The position numbers and the translations under genes were made by a program. A DNA stretch of 64,000 bases from NCBI RefSeq assembly GCF_024612015.1, contig NZ_CP102512.1, positions 4,030,001 through 4,094,000 on the forward strand. Reading direction: 5' to 3'. Each line of letters starts with the position of its first letter. Within the stretch, counting starts at the first letter, position 1. Shown here piece after piece: positions 16,372-31,002 of this stretch. A model generated the notes under the pieces. That model searched no databases. It was not told the DNA's origin and was given only the letters and a program-made list of their open reading frames with translations. Origin of the DNA: Streptomyces sp. CA-210063. Its GTDB lineage: Bacteria > Actinomycetota > Actinomycetes > Streptomycetales > Streptomycetaceae.

Positions 16372-18498
16372 TTACTCGCCCTTGGCCTTCGCGATGATCT
16401 CCTCGGCGACGTTCCGCGGAACCTCGGCGTAGGAGTCGAACTGCATCGAGTAGCTTGCGCGACCCGAGGTCTTGCTACGGAGGTCTCCGACGTAGCCGAA
16501 CATCTCCGAGAGGGGCACAAGGCCCTTCACGACGCGGGCACCGGCCCGCTCCTCCATGGCCTGGATCTGACCACGGCGGGAGTTGATGTCGCCGATGACC
16601 TCACCCATGTAGTCCTCGGGCGTGGTGACCTCGACGGCCATCATCGGCTCAAGGAGCACGGGGGACGCCTTGCGCGCGGCCTCCTTGAAGGCCTGCGATC
16701 CGGCGATCTTGAACGCGAGCTCGGAGGAGTCGACCTCGTGGTAGGCACCGTCGAGAAGCGTGACACGGACGCCCGTCATCTCGTACCCGGCGAGGATGCC
16801 GAACTGCATGGCCTCCTGCGCACCGGCGTCCACCGAAGGGATGTACTCCTTCGGGATACGGCCACCGGTCACCTTGTTCACGAACTCGTACGACGTGTCG
16901 CCGCCCTCGAGGGGCTCGATCGCGATCTGCACCTTGGCGAACTGACCGGTACCACCGGTCTGCTTCTTGTGGGTGTAGTCCACGCGCTCGACGGCCTTGC
17001 GGATCGTCTCGCGGTACGCGACCTGCGGCTTGCCGACGTTGGCCTCGACCTTGAACTCACGGCGCATACGGTCGACCAGCACCTCGAGGTGCAGCTCGCC
17101 CATACCACCGATGATGGTCTGGCCCGTCTCCTCGTCCGAGTGGACCTGGAAGGAGGGGTCCTCCTCCGCGAGACGCTGGATGGCGACACCCAGCTTCTCC
17201 TGGTCACCCTTGGACTTGGGCTCGATGGCGACCTGGATGACCGGCGCCGGGAAGTCCATGGACTCCAGGATCACCGGGTTCTTGTCGTCGGACAGCGTCT
17301 CACCGGTGGTGGTCTGCTTCAGGCCCATGACGGCGACGATGTCGCCGGCGCCCACCGACTCGATCTCCTCACGCTTGTTCGCGTGCATGCGGTAGATCTT
17401 GCCGATGCGCTCCTTCTTGCCCTTGACGGAGTTCAGCACGGCGGTGCCGGACTCCAGGCGACCGGAGTAGATCCGGACGAAGGTGAGCTTGCCGAGGTGC
17501 GGGTCGCTCATGATCTTGAACGCCAGCGCGGACAGCGGCTCGTCGTCCGACGGCTTGCGCTTGACGACGACCTCGGGGTCCTTGACGTCGTGGCCCTCGA
17601 TGGCCTCGACGTCGAGCGGGGTCGGCAGGTAGCGCACGACCGCGTCGAGCAGGGGCTGGACGCCCTTGTTCTTGAACGCGGTACCACAGAACACCGGGGT
17701 GACCGTGACGCCGTCGGACTTGCCGGACGCGATGGTGATGCGACGGATCGCGGCGTACAGCTGCTCCTCGGTGGGCTCCTGGCCCTCCAGGAACAGCTCC
17801 ATGATCTCGTCGTCGTTCTCCGCGACGGCCTCGACCAGCTTGCCGCGGTACTCCTCGGCAGCCTCGGTGTGCGTGGCCGGGATGTCGACGACGTCGTACA
17901 TCTCGCCCTTGGCGGCCTCGGCGGACCACACGAGCGCCTTCATGCGGACCAGGTCCACAACGCCCTTGAAGTCCATCTCGGCGCCGATCGGCAGCTGCAT
18001 GACGAGCGGGACGGCACCCAGGCGGCTCGAGATCATGTCCACACAGCGGTGGAACTCGGCGCCGGTACGGTCCAGCTTGTTCACGAAGCAGATGCGCGGC
18101 ACGCCGTAACGGTCGGCCTGACGCCACACCGTCTCGGACTGCGGCTCGACACCCGCGACACCGTCGAACACCGTGACGGCACCGTCGAGGACGCGGAGCG
18201 AACGCTCCACCTCGACCGTGAAGTCGACGTGCCCGGGGGTGTCGATGATGTTGATCGTGTAGTCGTTGTCCTCGAGCGGCCAGTGACAGGTGGTGGCAGC
18301 AGAGGTGATCGTGATGCCACGCTCCTGCTCCTGCTCCATCCAGTCCATGGTGGCGGCGCCGTCGTGGACCTCACCGATCTTGTAGCTGACGCCGGTGTAG
18401 AAGAGGATCCGCTCGGTGGTGGTCGTCTTGCCCGCGTCGATGTGGGCCATGATCCCGATGTTGCGGACCTTGGCCAGGTCAAGTGAAGTGGTAGCCAT
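16372..18498 (-). CDS. fusA: Elongation factor G
   Basis: 708 residues of standard EF-G. The G domain has [24 protein letters not shown] and [10 protein letters not shown]; the later domains show [27 protein letters not shown] and GYEMTGVRV. It catalyses GTP-driven translocation and, with RRF, ribosome recycling. It lies between rpsG (39 bases upstream) and tuf in the str operon. Ordinary in every visible respect. Confidence 0.98.
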   Translation of the reverse strand: MATTSLDLAKVRNIGIMAHIDAGKTTTTERILFYTGVSYKIGEVHDGAATMDWMEQEQERGITITSAATTCHWPLEDNDYTINIIDTPGHVDFTVEVERSLRVLDGAVTVFDGVAGVEPQSETVWRQADRYGVPRICFVNKLDRTGAEFHRCVDMISSRLGAVPLVMQLPIGAEMDFKGVVDLVRMKALVWSAEAAKGEMYDVVDIPATHTEAAEEYRGKLVEAVAENDDEIMELFLEGQEPTEEQLYAAIRRITIASGKSDGVTVTPVFCGTAFKNKGVQPLLDAVVRYLPTPLDVEAIEGHDVKDPEVVVKRKPSDDEPLSALAFKIMSDPHLGKLTFVRIYSGRLESGTAVLNSVKGKKERIGKIYRMHANKREEIESVGAGDIVAVMGLKQTTTGETLSDDKNPVILESMDFPAPVIQVAIEPKSKGDQEKLGVAIQRLAEEDPSFQVHSDEETGQTIIGGMGELHLEVLVDRMRREFKVEANVGKPQVAYRETIRKAVERVDYTHKKQTGGTGQFAKVQIAIEPLEGGDTSYEFVNKVTGGRIPKEYIPSVDAGAQEAMQFGILAGYEMTGVRVTLLDGAYHEVDSSELAFKIAGSQAFKEAARKASPVLLEPMMAVEVTTPEDYMGEVIGDINSRRGQIQAMEERAGARVVKGLVPLSEMFGYVGDLRSKTSGRASYSMQFDSYAEVPRNVAEEIIAKAKGE

Positions 18499-18537
18499 AA
18501 GGCTTCAGTCTTCTCTCGGTCTCGATGGGGGTAGCGA

Positions 18538-19008
18538 CTACCAGCGGTAGTGCGCGAAGGCCTTGTTGGACTCGGCCATCTTGTGGGTGTCCTCGCGCTT
18601 CTTCACAGCGGCACCGAGGCCGTTGGACGCGTCGAGAAGCTCGTTGAGCAGACGCTCGGTCATGGTCTTCTCGCGACGGGCGCGGGAGTAACCGACCAGC
18701 CAGCGCAGCGCGAGCGTGTTGGCACGACCGGGCTTGACCTCGATCGGAACCTGGTACGTCGCACCACCGACACGGCGGGACTTGACCTCGAGGGTCGGCT
18801 TGATGTTCTCCAGAGCGCGCTTCAGCGTGATGATCGGGTCGTTGCCCGTCTTCTCACGCAGGCCCTCCATGGCGCCGTAGACGATGCGCTCGGCGGTGGA
18901 GCGCTTGCCGTTCAGCAGCACCTTGTTGATGAGCGATGTGACAAGAGGAGAACCGTAGACCGGGTCGATGATGACCGGGCGCTTCGGGGCGGGGCCCTTA
19001 CGAGGCAT
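18538..19008 (-). CDS. rpsG: 30S ribosomal protein S7
   Basis: 156 residues starting [12 protein letters not shown], with the S7 features [39 protein letters not shown] and a C-terminal FAHYRW. It is a primary 16S rRNA binder that nucleates the 30S head. It follows rpsL by two bases and precedes fusA, the invariant str-operon arrangement. Confidence 0.98.
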   Translation of the reverse strand: MPRKGPAPKRPVIIDPVYGSPLVTSLINKVLLNGKRSTAERIVYGAMEGLREKTGNDPIITLKRALENIKPTLEVKSRRVGGATYQVPIEVKPGRANTLALRWLVGYSRARREKTMTERLLNELLDASNGLGAAVKKREDTHKMAESNKAFAHYRW

Positions 19009-19010
19009 TC

Positions 19011-19382
19011 TTACTTCTCCTTCTTGGCGCCGTAGCGGCTGCGGGCCTGCTTGCGGTTCTTGACACCCTGGGTGTCAAGCGAACCGCGGATGATCTTGTA
19101 GCGAACACCCGGCAGGTCCTTCACACGGCCACCACGCACGAGCACGATGGAGTGCTCCTGCAGGTTGTGTCCCTCACCCGGAATGTAAGCGGTGACCTCG
19201 ATCCCGCTGGTCAGACGCACACGCGCGACCTTACGCAGGGCCGAGTTCGGCTTCTTCGGGGTGGTCGTGAACACACGCGTGCAGACGCCGCGGCGCTGGG
19301 GCGAACCCTCGAGCGCGGGCGTCTTGTTCTTCTCGACCTTGTCCTGCCGGCCCTTCCGGACCAGCTGCTGGATCGTAGGCAC
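19011..19382 (-). CDS. rpsL: 30S ribosomal protein S12
   Basis: 123 residues from GTG 19382 with GGAGAAG upstream; longer in-frame openings upstream are leader sequence. The decoding-site loops are [13 protein letters not shown] and [12 protein letters not shown]. Lys43 and Lys88, the residues changed in streptomycin-resistant mutants, are both present, so this is a wild-type sensitive allele. First gene of the str operon, with a leader of about 190 bases behind the promoter at 19579-19607. Confidence 0.98.
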   Translation of the reverse strand: MPTIQQLVRKGRQDKVEKNKTPALEGSPQRRGVCTRVFTTTPKKPNSALRKVARVRLTSGIEVTAYIPGEGHNLQEHSIVLVRGGRVKDLPGVRYKIIRGSLDTQGVKNRKQARSRYGAKKEK

Positions 19383-19782
19383 TACTTCTCCGGTTTCTGT
19401 GTGCCGAATGGTGAAGCTAACCTGAAACATTCGCCGACCCACGCGGTCGGGTGTGTCGAAACTGCAGACTCCCGCCGCGAGGCAGAAAGGGCGCAGATTG
19501 CGGTGGCCGCTTACGGCTCCCCCTATGCGGTGTGAAGGCACGCACGGGAGCCAGGGCACACCCCAGGCACAAGGTCTGAGCGTACCTACCTCATTCGCTA
19601 CGGTCAAAACAAATGGGTGGCCGCTGCGCTGGGCTGGGGCCGGGCGCCCCTTCTCCGTAGCTCCGGACGGTCGGATGGCGACCGCGGGTGTGGTTGCTCG
19701 CGCCCACGCGGCGGAGCCGCAGATCGATACAGCCCCGCGCCCCTGGAGGGGCTGCGCCCCTCTCAGGGCGCCGCCCCGGTGG
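19383..19782. other. 400-base region upstream of rpsL
   Basis: No gene is seen. It contains the untranslated leader of the str operon (about 19383-19572), the promoter at 19579-19607 and, at about 19688-19782, GC-rich inverted segments (CCCCGCGCCCCT near AGGGGCTGCGCCCCT) of a type also found at 37646 and 63350. Confidence 0.6.
19579..19607 (-). promoter_or_regulatory. Putative str operon promoter
   Basis: On the minus strand TTGACC (19602-19607) and TACGCT (19579-19584) are separated by 17 bases, a good fit to the vegetative sigma HrdB consensus. Transcription would begin near 19572. Confidence 0.6.
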
Positions 19783-20325
19783 TCAGCTGGAAGCCGACAG
19801 CTCCAGCAGCATGAGGAGGGCCAGGAAGGCCGCCCAGCCCGCCACGGAGAGCCATCCCAGGATGAGGCCGGCCAGGGCGAAGCCCTCGCCGCCCTCACCG
19901 GTGCGCCTGATCTCGGCGCGGGCGGTGTGGCCGAGGATCACGGCCGGAATGCCGGTCAGCCCCATCGTCATGGTGGTGAGCACGCCGCAGACCATCGCGC
20001 CGACGGCCTTGCCGTTGGTGGCCGGAACCGGCGGCGGGGCCGGCATGAACGTTCTCGGCACCATGGGGGCCATCGTGACCCCTGGCTGCATCGACGAAGG
20101 CCCCTGCGGCAGGTCGGCGACCAACAGGGCCAGCTCGCCCACCGTACGGGCCTTGTAGGCCCTCTCGACGCGCCTCTCGTACTCGTCCTGCGGAAGGCGG
20201 CCCTCGCTGAAGCCCGCCTTGAGGACATCGACGGCACGCTCACGATCGGCGTGTGCGGCCAGCAGCGAAGGACTACTGCCCTGCGCCTGCTGCCACGGCA
20301 CGGGCTGCCACGACGGGTTCGACAC
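19783..20325 (-). CDS. DUF1707 and DUF4190 membrane protein
   Basis: 180 residues from GTG 20325, behind GGGGGAG. Residues 20-75 are a DUF1707 domain ([39 protein letters not shown]). Residues 105-175 hold a DUF4190 pair of transmembrane helices ([36 protein letters not shown]). Such proteins are common in Streptomyces and of unknown function. It lies between rpoC and the str operon, in the same orientation, but separated from both by more than 170 bases and by the rpoC terminator. Confidence 0.88.
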   Translation of the reverse strand: MSNPSWQPVPWQQAQGSSPSLLAAHADRERAVDVLKAGFSEGRLPQDEYERRVERAYKARTVGELALLVADLPQGPSSMQPGVTMAPMVPRTFMPAPPPVPATNGKAVGAMVCGVLTTMTMGLTGIPAVILGHTARAEIRRTGEGGEGFALAGLILGWLSVAGWAAFLALLMLLELSASS

Positions 20326-20447
20326 GAGAAACACTCCCCCGGACTGGTTGTTCCTCCATGATGCTGCAACGCACGGCCCGCGGCATCGGTTCCCCGCCTC
20401 AGGTGTGTTGCGGTTCTGCCACACCGAACACCCGAACAAACGCCGAA

Positions 20448-20474
20448 GGGCGGCCACCCGAAAGGTGACCGCCC
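20448..20474 (-). terminator. Terminator after rpoC
   Basis: An 11-bp stem with one mismatch (GGGCGGCCACC with GGTGACCGCCC) lies 29-55 bases beyond the rpoC stop. Confidence 0.7.
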
Positions 20475-20502
20475 CTCAACTCAAGCGACAACAGCTGTTC
20501 GC

Positions 20503-24402
<3,900 letters not shown>

Positions 24403-24461
24403 TATGCGTCAATCCCTCTCAGGGTTGTAAGTCATGGGGTCTGATACGGGGGTCCTGGGGC

Positions 24462-24488
24462 CGGAGGCCTTCATCACGAAGGCCTCCG
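24462..24488 (-). other. Hairpin between rpoB and rpoC
   Basis: A perfect 11-bp stem (CGGAGGCCTTC with GAAGGCCTCCG) with a 5-base loop lies nine bases after the rpoB stop. It could be a processing site or a weak attenuator, since rpoC must still be transcribed. Confidence 0.75.
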
Positions 24489-24496
24489 AACTCCCG

Positions 24497-27400
24497 TCAG
24501 ACCTCTTCGACGCTGCTCGGCTCACGCCGGGACAGGTCGATGCCAAGCTCCTCCGCAGCGCGGAAGACGTCCTCGTCGGTGTCGCGCATCTCGATGGACA
24601 TGCCGTCCGAGGACAGCACCTCCACGTTGAGGCACAGGGACTGCATCTCCTTGATGAGCACCTTGAAGGACTCGGGGATGCCGGGCTCGGGAATGTTCTC
24701 GCCCTTGACGATGGCCTCGTAGACCTTCACGCGGCCGGTGACGTCGTCGGACTTGATGGTCAGCAGCTCCTGGAGGGCGTACGCGGCGCCATAAGCCTCC
24801 AGCGCCCACACCTCCATCTCACCGAAGCGCTGGCCACCGAACTGGGCCTTACCACCCAGCGGCTGCTGGGTGATCATCGAGTACGGACCGGTCGACCGGG
24901 CGTGCAGCTTGTCGTCGACCAGGTGGTGGAGCTTCAGGATGTACATGTAGCCGACCGAGATCGGCTCCGGGAAGGGCTCACCCGAGCGGCCGTCGAACAG
25001 CGGGGCCTTGCCGGACGGAAGCACCATGCGCTCGCCGTCGCGGTTCGGGATGGTGTGCTGCAGCAGACCGGTCAGCTCGTCCTCGCGGGCACCGTCGAAG
25101 ACCGGGGTCGCGACGTTGGTGCCGGGAGCGACGGCGTCGGCGCCGATGACCTGCAGCCGCTGCGCCCATTCCTCGCCGAGGCCGGAGACGTCCCAGCCGC
25201 GGCTGGCGAGCCAGCCGAGGTGGATCTCCAGGACCTGTCCCGGGTTCATTCGGGACGGCACACCGAGCGGGTTGAGGATGATGTCGACCGGAGTCCCGTC
25301 CTCGAGGAACGGCATGTCCTCGATGGGAAGGATCTTCGAGATGACACCCTTGTTGCCGTGACGGCCGGCCAGCTTGTCACCGTCGGTGATCTTGCGCTTC
25401 TGCGCAACATACACACGGACCAGCTGGTTGACGCCGGGCGGCAGCTCGTCGCCCTCCTCGCGGTCGAAGACGCGGACGCCGATGACCTTGCCGATCTCGC
25501 CGTGCGGCACCTTCAGCGAGGTGTCACGGACCTCACGGGCCTTCTCACCGAAGATCGCGCGGAGCAGGCGCTCCTCCGGCGTCAGCTCGGTCTCACCCTT
25601 CGGCGTGACCTTGCCGACGAGGATGTCACCGGCGACGACCTCGGCACCGATACGGATGATGCCGCGCTCGTCGAGGTCGGCGAGGACCTCCTCGGAGACG
25701 TTCGGGATGTCCCGGGTGATCTCCTCGGGGCCGAGCTTGGTGTCACGGGCGTCGACCTCGTGCTCCTCGATGTGGATCGAGGAGAGGACGTCGTCCTGTA
25801 CGAGGCGCTGCGACAGGATGATCGCGTCCTCGTAGTTGTGACCCTCCCACGGCATGAACGCCACGAGCAGGTTCTTGCCCAGCGCCATCTCGCCGTTCTC
25901 GGTGGCCGGACCGTCGGCCAGGACCTGGCCCTCGATGATCCGGTCGCCCTCGTTGACGATGACCTTCTGGTTGACCGAGGTGCCCTGGTTGGAGCGGGCG
26001 AACTTGGCCAGGCGGTACGTGATGTACGTGCCGTCGTCGTTGGCGGTGGTGATGTAGTCCGCGGAGACCTCCTGGACCACACCCGCCTTCTCTGCCTTGA
26101 CCACGTCGCCGGCGTCGACGGCGGAGCGGTACTCCATGCCGGTGCCGACGAGCGGGGACTCGGACTTGATCAGTGGCACGGCCTGACGCATCATGTTCGC
26201 GCCCATGAGGGCACGGTTGGCGTCGTCGTGCTCGAGGAACGGGATCATGGCGGTCGCGACCGACACCATCTGGCGCGGCGAGACGTCCATGTAGTCCACG
26301 TCGTCACCGGCGACGTAGTCGACCTCGCCACCACGGCGGCGGACCAGGACACGGTTCTCGGCGAACCGCATTCCCTCGTCGAGGGTGGCGTTGGCCTGCG
26401 CGATGACGAATCGGTCTTCTTCGTCGGCCGTCAGGTAGTCGACCTCGTCGGTGACGACACCGTCGGTGACCCGGCGGTACGGCGTCTCCACGAAACCGAA
26501 CGCGTTGACGCGGCCGTAGGAGGCGAGCGAACCGATCAGACCGATGTTCGGGCCTTCGGGCGTCTCGATCGGGCACATACGGCCGTAGTGGGACGGGTGC
26601 ACGTCACGGACCTCGAAGCCGGCCCGCTCACGGGAGAGACCACCCGGACCAAGAGCCGACAGACGGCGCTTGTGGGTGAGACCCGACAGCGGGTTGTTCT
26701 GGTCCATGAACTGCGACAGCTGGCTGGTGCCGAAGAACTCCTTGATGGAGGCGACGACCGGCCGGATGTTGATCAGGGTCTGCGGCGTGATCGCCTCGAC
26801 GTCCTGAGTCGTCATCCGCTCGCGGACGACACGCTCCATACGCGCCAGACCCGTACGGACCTGGTTCTGGATGAGCTCGCCGACGCTGCGCAGACGACGG
26901 TTGCCGAAGTGGTCGATGTCGTCGGTCTCGACGACGATCGTCTGGCCGTTGTCGGCGGCCGTCTCGGTCTCGCCCGCGTGCAGCTTCACCAGGTACTTGA
27001 TCGTCGAGATGACGTCCTCGACGGTCAGGACGCCCGCGTCGAGCGGAGCCTCCGCACCCAGCTTCTTGTTGACCTTGTAGCGGCCGACCTTCGCGAGGTC
27101 GTAGCGCTTGGGGTTGAAGTACAGGTTCTCGAGGAGCGTCTGCGCGGCCTCACGCGTGGGGGGCTCGCCCGGACGCAGCTTGCGGTAGATGTCGAGCAGC
27201 GCGTCGTCCTGGCCCTGGGTGTGGTCCTTCTCCAGGGTGGCGCGCATGGACTCGTACTCGCCGAACTCCTCCAGGATCTGCTCGGTGGTCCAGCCGAGTG
27301 CCTTGAGGAGGACGGTCACGGACTGCTTGCGCTTGCGGTCGATACGCACACCGACCATGTCGCGCTTGTCGATCTCCATCTCCAGCCAGGCACCCCGGGA

Positions 27401-27982
27401 CGGGATGATCTTGGCGGAGAAGATGTCCTTGTCGGACGTCTTGTCGATGGAGGAGTCGAAGTAGACACCCGGCGAGCGCACCAGCTGCGACACCACGACA
27501 CGCTCGGTGCCGTTGATCACGAAGGTGCCCTTGTGGGTCATGAGCGGGAAGTCGCCCATGAAGACCGTCTGGGACTTGATCTCACCGGTCTCGTTGTTGG
27601 TGAACTCGGCCGTGACGAAGAGCGGAGCCGCGTACGTGAAGTCGCGGTCCTTGCACTCGTCGATGCTGTTCTTCGGCGGCTCGAAGCGGTGGTCACGGAA
27701 GGTCAGCGACATCGACCCGGAGAAGTCCTCGATCGGGGAGATCTCCTCGAAGATCTCCTCCAGACCGGACTTGGTGGGGACGTCCTGTCCGTTCTCCAGA
27801 GCCTCCTCGACCCGACTCTGCCAGGCGGTGTTGCCGAGCAGCCAGTCGAAGCTCTCGGTCTGCAGCGCGAGCAGGTTGGGAACCTCGAGAGGCTCCTTGA
27901 TCTTTGCAAAAGAGATGCGCAGCGGGGCGGTGCTGGCAGCGGGGTTCGTATTCGCGGTCGAGGCGTTGCGCGAGGCGGCCAA
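24497..27982 (-). CDS. rpoB: RNA polymerase beta subunit
   Basis: 1161 residues from TTG 27982 ([13 protein letters not shown]), chosen because GGAAGGACC precedes it and the length matches Streptomyces RpoB; an upstream opening is leader. The rifampicin pocket reads [13 protein letters not shown] and [13 protein letters not shown], with the sensitive-type Gln, Asp, His and Ser. Other core motifs: [28 protein letters not shown] region as [13 protein letters not shown], and [19 protein letters not shown]. Probably transcribed both from rplJL read-through and from its own promoter at 28167-28195. Confidence 0.98.
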   Translation of the reverse strand: MAASRNASTANTNPAASTAPLRISFAKIKEPLEVPNLLALQTESFDWLLGNTAWQSRVEEALENGQDVPTKSGLEEIFEEISPIEDFSGSMSLTFRDHRFEPPKNSIDECKDRDFTYAAPLFVTAEFTNNETGEIKSQTVFMGDFPLMTHKGTFVINGTERVVVSQLVRSPGVYFDSSIDKTSDKDIFSAKIIPSRGAWLEMEIDKRDMVGVRIDRKRKQSVTVLLKALGWTTEQILEEFGEYESMRATLEKDHTQGQDDALLDIYRKLRPGEPPTREAAQTLLENLYFNPKRYDLAKVGRYKVNKKLGAEAPLDAGVLTVEDVISTIKYLVKLHAGETETAADNGQTIVVETDDIDHFGNRRLRSVGELIQNQVRTGLARMERVVRERMTTQDVEAITPQTLINIRPVVASIKEFFGTSQLSQFMDQNNPLSGLTHKRRLSALGPGGLSRERAGFEVRDVHPSHYGRMCPIETPEGPNIGLIGSLASYGRVNAFGFVETPYRRVTDGVVTDEVDYLTADEEDRFVIAQANATLDEGMRFAENRVLVRRRGGEVDYVAGDDVDYMDVSPRQMVSVATAMIPFLEHDDANRALMGANMMRQAVPLIKSESPLVGTGMEYRSAVDAGDVVKAEKAGVVQEVSADYITTANDDGTYITYRLAKFARSNQGTSVNQKVIVNEGDRIIEGQVLADGPATENGEMALGKNLLVAFMPWEGHNYEDAIILSQRLVQDDVLSSIHIEEHEVDARDTKLGPEEITRDIPNVSEEVLADLDERGIIRIGAEVVAGDILVGKVTPKGETELTPEERLLRAIFGEKAREVRDTSLKVPHGEIGKVIGVRVFDREEGDELPPGVNQLVRVYVAQKRKITDGDKLAGRHGNKGVISKILPIEDMPFLEDGTPVDIILNPLGVPSRMNPGQVLEIHLGWLASRGWDVSGLGEEWAQRLQVIGADAVAPGTNVATPVFDGAREDELTGLLQHTIPNRDGERMVLPSGKAPLFDGRSGEPFPEPISVGYMYILKLHHLVDDKLHARSTGPYSMITQQPLGGKAQFGGQRFGEMEVWALEAYGAAYALQELLTIKSDDVTGRVKVYEAIVKGENIPEPGIPESFKVLIKEMQSLCLNVEVLSSDGMSIEMRDTDEDVFRAAEELGIDLSRREPSSVEEV

Positions 27983-28166
27983 GAGGGGGTCCTTCCGAGG
28001 GCTCGGACTCACTACGCGCGTACCGGCCCCTCTCCTGCGCAAAGAGAGCAGGCTGTTCCTGAACTGACTGAAAAGCCAGGTCAGGAATGGTCTGTTCGTC
28101 GATGCTCAAGCGAGGGCATGCCCCTGGTGACGGGCAGGGGACAGCTAACAGGCAGCGCAAAGGGTC

Positions 28167-28195
28167 AGTGTAGCCAATTGGCACACTGATGTCCA
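28167..28195 (-). promoter_or_regulatory. Putative rpoB promoter
   Basis: On the minus strand TGGACA (28190-28195) and TACACT (28167-28172) are spaced by 17 bases, one mismatch from a consensus -35. Transcription would start near 28160. Confidence 0.55.
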
Positions 28196-28491
28196 GTGCG
28201 GGTTTCCTGAGACCCTCGTTGTTCTCGACACCTGCGCAAGCCCACGCCCTCAATGCACGTTGATACTGCCCTCTTCGTCGTCGATCCATGCCTCGGAGTT
28301 CGGATCGGTGTCACGACGCGTCCTGAGAATTGCGCGCTGCGTGCGGTTCGTCAAGGCCCCTCATGCCCGATCCCGGTACCGCGATCGTCACTCGCGGCTC
28401 GTCACCTGGGGCTTCGGAGGCACGACGAAGATCACCATACTCGTCGCCACCCACAGTGCAAGGCAGCCGTCACTCGACGTCCCGGAACGCC

Positions 28492-28525
28492 GAAGGGCGA
28501 CCACCCAGTTGGGTGATCGCCCTTC
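28492..28525 (-). terminator. Attenuator or terminator between rplL and rpoB
   Basis: A 16-bp stem with one mismatch (GAAGGGCGACCACCCA with TGGGTGATCGCCCTTC) and a 2-base loop lies about 100 bases after rplL. In bacteria this gap usually holds a partial terminator that lowers rpoBC expression relative to rplJL. Confidence 0.75.
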
Positions 28526-28628
28526 AGTACGTTCGCGTTACAGCCTCGAACGAGTTTTTGACACTCGTCTCAGAACTGTCTCGCAGGGATCCTCTCGGAT
28601 CCAGGAGAGCTGGCGGACCAGCGAGGCC

Positions 28629-29012
28629 TTACTTGACCTCGACGGAGGCGCCGGCGGCCTTGAGGGACTCGGCAGCCTTCTCGGCGGCCTCCTTGGCGAC
28701 CTTCTCGACGACGGGCTTCGGGGCGCCGTCCACGAGGTCCTTGGCCTCCTTCAGGCCCAGGGAGGTCAGCTCACGCACGACCTTGATGACCTGGATCTTC
28801 TTGTCGCCGGCACCCGTGAGGATGACGTCGAACTCGTCCTGCTCGGCCTCGGCCTCGGCCGGGGCGCCAGTGGCGGCCGGGCCGGCAACGGCGACGGCCG
28901 CGGCGGCGGTGACGTCGAACTTCTCCTCGAAGGCCTTCACGAACTCGGAGAGCTCGATGAGGGTCATCTCCTCGAACTGCGCGAGCAGGTCTTCCTGGCT
29001 GAGCTTCGCCAT
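28629..29012 (-). CDS. rplL: 50S ribosomal protein L7/L12
   Basis: 127 residues from the ATG at 29012 ([16 protein letters not shown]). The N-terminal dimerisation helices are followed by an Ala-rich hinge ([19 protein letters not shown]) and the factor-binding domain ([36 protein letters not shown]). It forms the stalk that recruits EF-G and EF-Tu. It follows rplJ by 112 bases. Confidence 0.98.
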   Translation of the reverse strand: MAKLSQEDLLAQFEEMTLIELSEFVKAFEEKFDVTAAAAVAVAGPAATGAPAEAEAEQDEFDVILTGAGDKKIQVIKVVRELTSLGLKEAKDLVDGAPKPVVEKVAKEAAEKAAESLKAAGASVEVK

Positions 29013-29124
29013 GGTGGGCGATCCTTCCACTAATTCGGCTGGTGCCGGTAGGTACATGTCTGGCGGGCGTACGTTCGGCCCGCTACGACCGCTGCCTCAG
29101 GCGGCGGTCATTTCGCGAGCCGAG

Positions 29125-29655
29125 TTACTCGGCACCGCCCTGCTCGTCCTGCTTGGCGCGAAGAGCGTCCACGGTGCGGACGAGCTTCGACGGAAGCGCC
29201 TGGAAGAGCTGAGCAGTCTGGGACTGCTTGCCCTTGAAGGCACCCGCCAGCTTGGAGAGCAGAACCTCGCGGGACTCGAGGTCCGCAAGCTTCTTGATCT
29301 CGTCGGCGGACAGCGCCTTGCCGTCAAGGACACCGCCCTTGATGACGAGGTTCGGGTTGTCCTTGGCGAAGTCACGAAGACCCTTCGCCGACTCCACCGG
29401 GTCACCGGTGACGAAGGCGACTGCCGTCGGACCGTTGAACAGGTCGTCGAGCGTCGAGATCCCGGCCTCGTTGGCCGCAATCTTGGTCAGCGTGTTCTTC
29501 ACCACGGCGTACTGGGCGTTCTCACCGAGCGAACGACGCAGCGTCTTGAGCTGCGCCACGGTGAGACCCCGGTACTCGGTCAGCACGGCGGCGTTCGAGC
29601 TACGGAACTGCTCCGCGAGCTCGGCCACCGCGGCAGCCTTGTCGGGCCTTGCCAT
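29125..29655 (-). CDS. rplJ: 50S ribosomal protein L10
   Basis: 176 residues from ATG 29655 ([17 protein letters not shown]), preceded by GGAAGGAGG. Contains the L10 features [19 protein letters not shown] and [17 protein letters not shown]. It anchors L7/L12 dimers on 23S rRNA. Classic rplJ-rplL order. Expression in most bacteria is autoregulated by L10 binding the leader just upstream. Confidence 0.97.
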   Translation of the reverse strand: MARPDKAAAVAELAEQFRSSNAAVLTEYRGLTVAQLKTLRRSLGENAQYAVVKNTLTKIAANEAGISTLDDLFNGPTAVAFVTGDPVESAKGLRDFAKDNPNLVIKGGVLDGKALSADEIKKLADLESREVLLSKLAGAFKGKQSQTAQLFQALPSKLVRTVDALRAKQDEQGGAE

Positions 29656-29800
29656 AGAGCGTCGGCCTCCTTCCGGGTGATGAGGACCGCTCAGAAGGGG
29701 CTGGGCAAAACGAAACGCCCCGGCGCAGGCGCTCGGGGCGTGGCTCAACCGGACGAATTCCGTACGATCACGGAACCGGACCAGGAGCAACTTCCACAAT
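29656..29800 (-). promoter_or_regulatory. rplJ leader, probable L10 autoregulatory region
   Basis: The 145 bases before rplJ include a strong GC hairpin (GCCCCGAGCG...CGCCGGGGC, around 29717-29740) followed by a U-rich stretch, then the ribosome site. This placement fits L10 leaders. A TTGACA at 29917-29922 lies upstream, but its best -10 (TACTCT) is only 14 bases away. Confidence 0.45.
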
Positions 29801-29958
29801 CACCTGCGCGGGTCGTCCGCAGTTCAGCGGATCCTTCGGCCACCGCGCCCTCTCATGAGCACACGGCAACGACCAGCGGTCTTTGGCTTCTCCGGAAGAG
29901 TACGGGACCGAATCCCTGTCAAGCAAATCCGCTCCTCCGCCACGGCTGTCGCCCGGTT

Positions 29959-30819
29959 TCAGCTCGTCGGCAGACGGCTCATGAGGTCCTTGTAGTCGAC
30001 GGTCTCACCGGCCGGCGGCTCCTCCGCCCTGACGTCGATTCCGTAGTCGCTGTAGTACACCGTGGAGTTCAGCTCACCGTTCGCGGTGTCGCCCTTCTCG
30101 ACCTTCTTGACCAGCAGGTGGTCGTCGTTGATCCAGAGGTCGATGTCCGCGGTGGTGATACCGGACGCCTTCAGCTGTTCCTCCAGCTCGGCCCGCATCT
30201 CCTCGCCGAGGTTCGCGTTCCGCTCCTGGACGTCGGCGACGTTCACCGTGCCCGCGTAGTGCGTGGTCCTCTCGCCGCGCACGTCCTCCTCGCCGACCTT
30301 CTCCACGTCACCGGAGGCCAGCAGGAGCCGCACGGACTGGTTGGGCGTGACACTCTGGAAGTGCTCCCGCACATACGCGCCCGAGGCCCCGCCGATCATC
30401 TCGTCCATGTCCTCGTACGCGTACCTGATCCACCGCTTGCCGCCGTACTGCCCGGCGAACAGGGCGCCCATGTCCGCGTAGTAGGCGTCGGGCAGATAGC
30501 GTGCCTCCGTCGAGGTGATGCCCAGCTGCCCCATCTGGTCGGCCGCCTGGCCACCGGTGTAGGTGATGGTCATGGTGCCGCTGAGGCCGTCCGCCCAGTC
30601 GACCTCGCCGTCCGCCTTGAGGGACATCAGGTCGCCCATGTCCCCCGTGGACTCGATCTTCGCCGAGTCGGCGTCGCCGGTGGACTTCTCCGCGAGCCTC
30701 AGCGCCGCGAACGGATCGCCTCCGCCCGAGTCCGACGCACCGCAGGCCGCCACCCCCGTCAGCGCGGCCACCGCCGTGAACGCCAGGACCGTACGGCTAC
30801 ACCTGGTCGTGCTGGTCAT
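29959..30819 (-). CDS. Lipoprotein, LppX/LprAFG-like fold suspected
   Basis: 286 residues from ATG 30819. The signal peptide ends in a lipobox (ALTGVAAC) with the next residues GASDSGGG, so it should be lipid-anchored outside the membrane. The mature part alternates beta-rich segments (SKIESTGDMGDLMSLKADGEVDW-type, shown here only in part) with IDLWINDDHLLVKKVEKGD, similar to LolA/LppX-type lipid-binding folds. It sits alone between rplA and rplJ in the same orientation. Its role is unknown; a distant look-alike lies at 43258-44334. Confidence 0.75.
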   Translation of the reverse strand: MTSTTRCSRTVLAFTAVAALTGVAACGASDSGGGDPFAALRLAEKSTGDADSAKIESTGDMGDLMSLKADGEVDWADGLSGTMTITYTGGQAADQMGQLGITSTEARYLPDAYYADMGALFAGQYGGKRWIRYAYEDMDEMIGGASGAYVREHFQSVTPNQSVRLLLASGDVEKVGEEDVRGERTTHYAGTVNVADVQERNANLGEEMRAELEEQLKASGITTADIDLWINDDHLLVKKVEKGDTANGELNSTVYYSDYGIDVRAEEPPAGETVDYKDLMSRLPTS

Positions 30820-30920
30820 CCGTCCCCACCCCCAGGGAGATTGCCGTGCTCCGCACACCAGAGCAGCACACTCACACGCGTATGCCCACCCGTATGCCAA
30901 AAGGCCCGTATGCCGAAAAG

Positions 30921-30959
30921 GGACGAGCCCCGCACCTCGAAAGGTTGCGGGGCTCGTCC
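30921..30959 (-). terminator. Terminator after rplA
   Basis: A 17-bp stem (GGACGAGCCCCGCACCT with AGGTTGCGGGGCTCGTCC, one wobble) lies 44-82 bases beyond the rplA stop. Confidence 0.85.
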
Positions 30960-31002
30960 TCGGGCTGTGCGTCCGCGACGCGGCTGCCGGTGAGCGTCAG
31001 GC

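Larger units (their letters stand above)
27983..28628. other. rplL-rpoB intergenic region
   Basis: This 646-base stretch has no convincing gene. It holds the hairpin after rplL (28492-28525), a promoter candidate (28167-28195) and a leader of about 180 bases before rpoB. The region between about 28200 and 28490 shows nothing I can name. Confidence 0.6.

Noticed and set aside
16369..18486. Open frame opposite fusA
   Set aside because: Shadow of EF-G with no domain and no ribosome site.
24434..28189. Very long open frame opposite rpoB
   Set aside because: Same reason; the sense strand encodes full-length RpoB.
28629..29057. Longer RplL start at 29057
   Set aside because: The added 15 residues are not part of L7/L12; the ATG at 29012 gives the standard protein.
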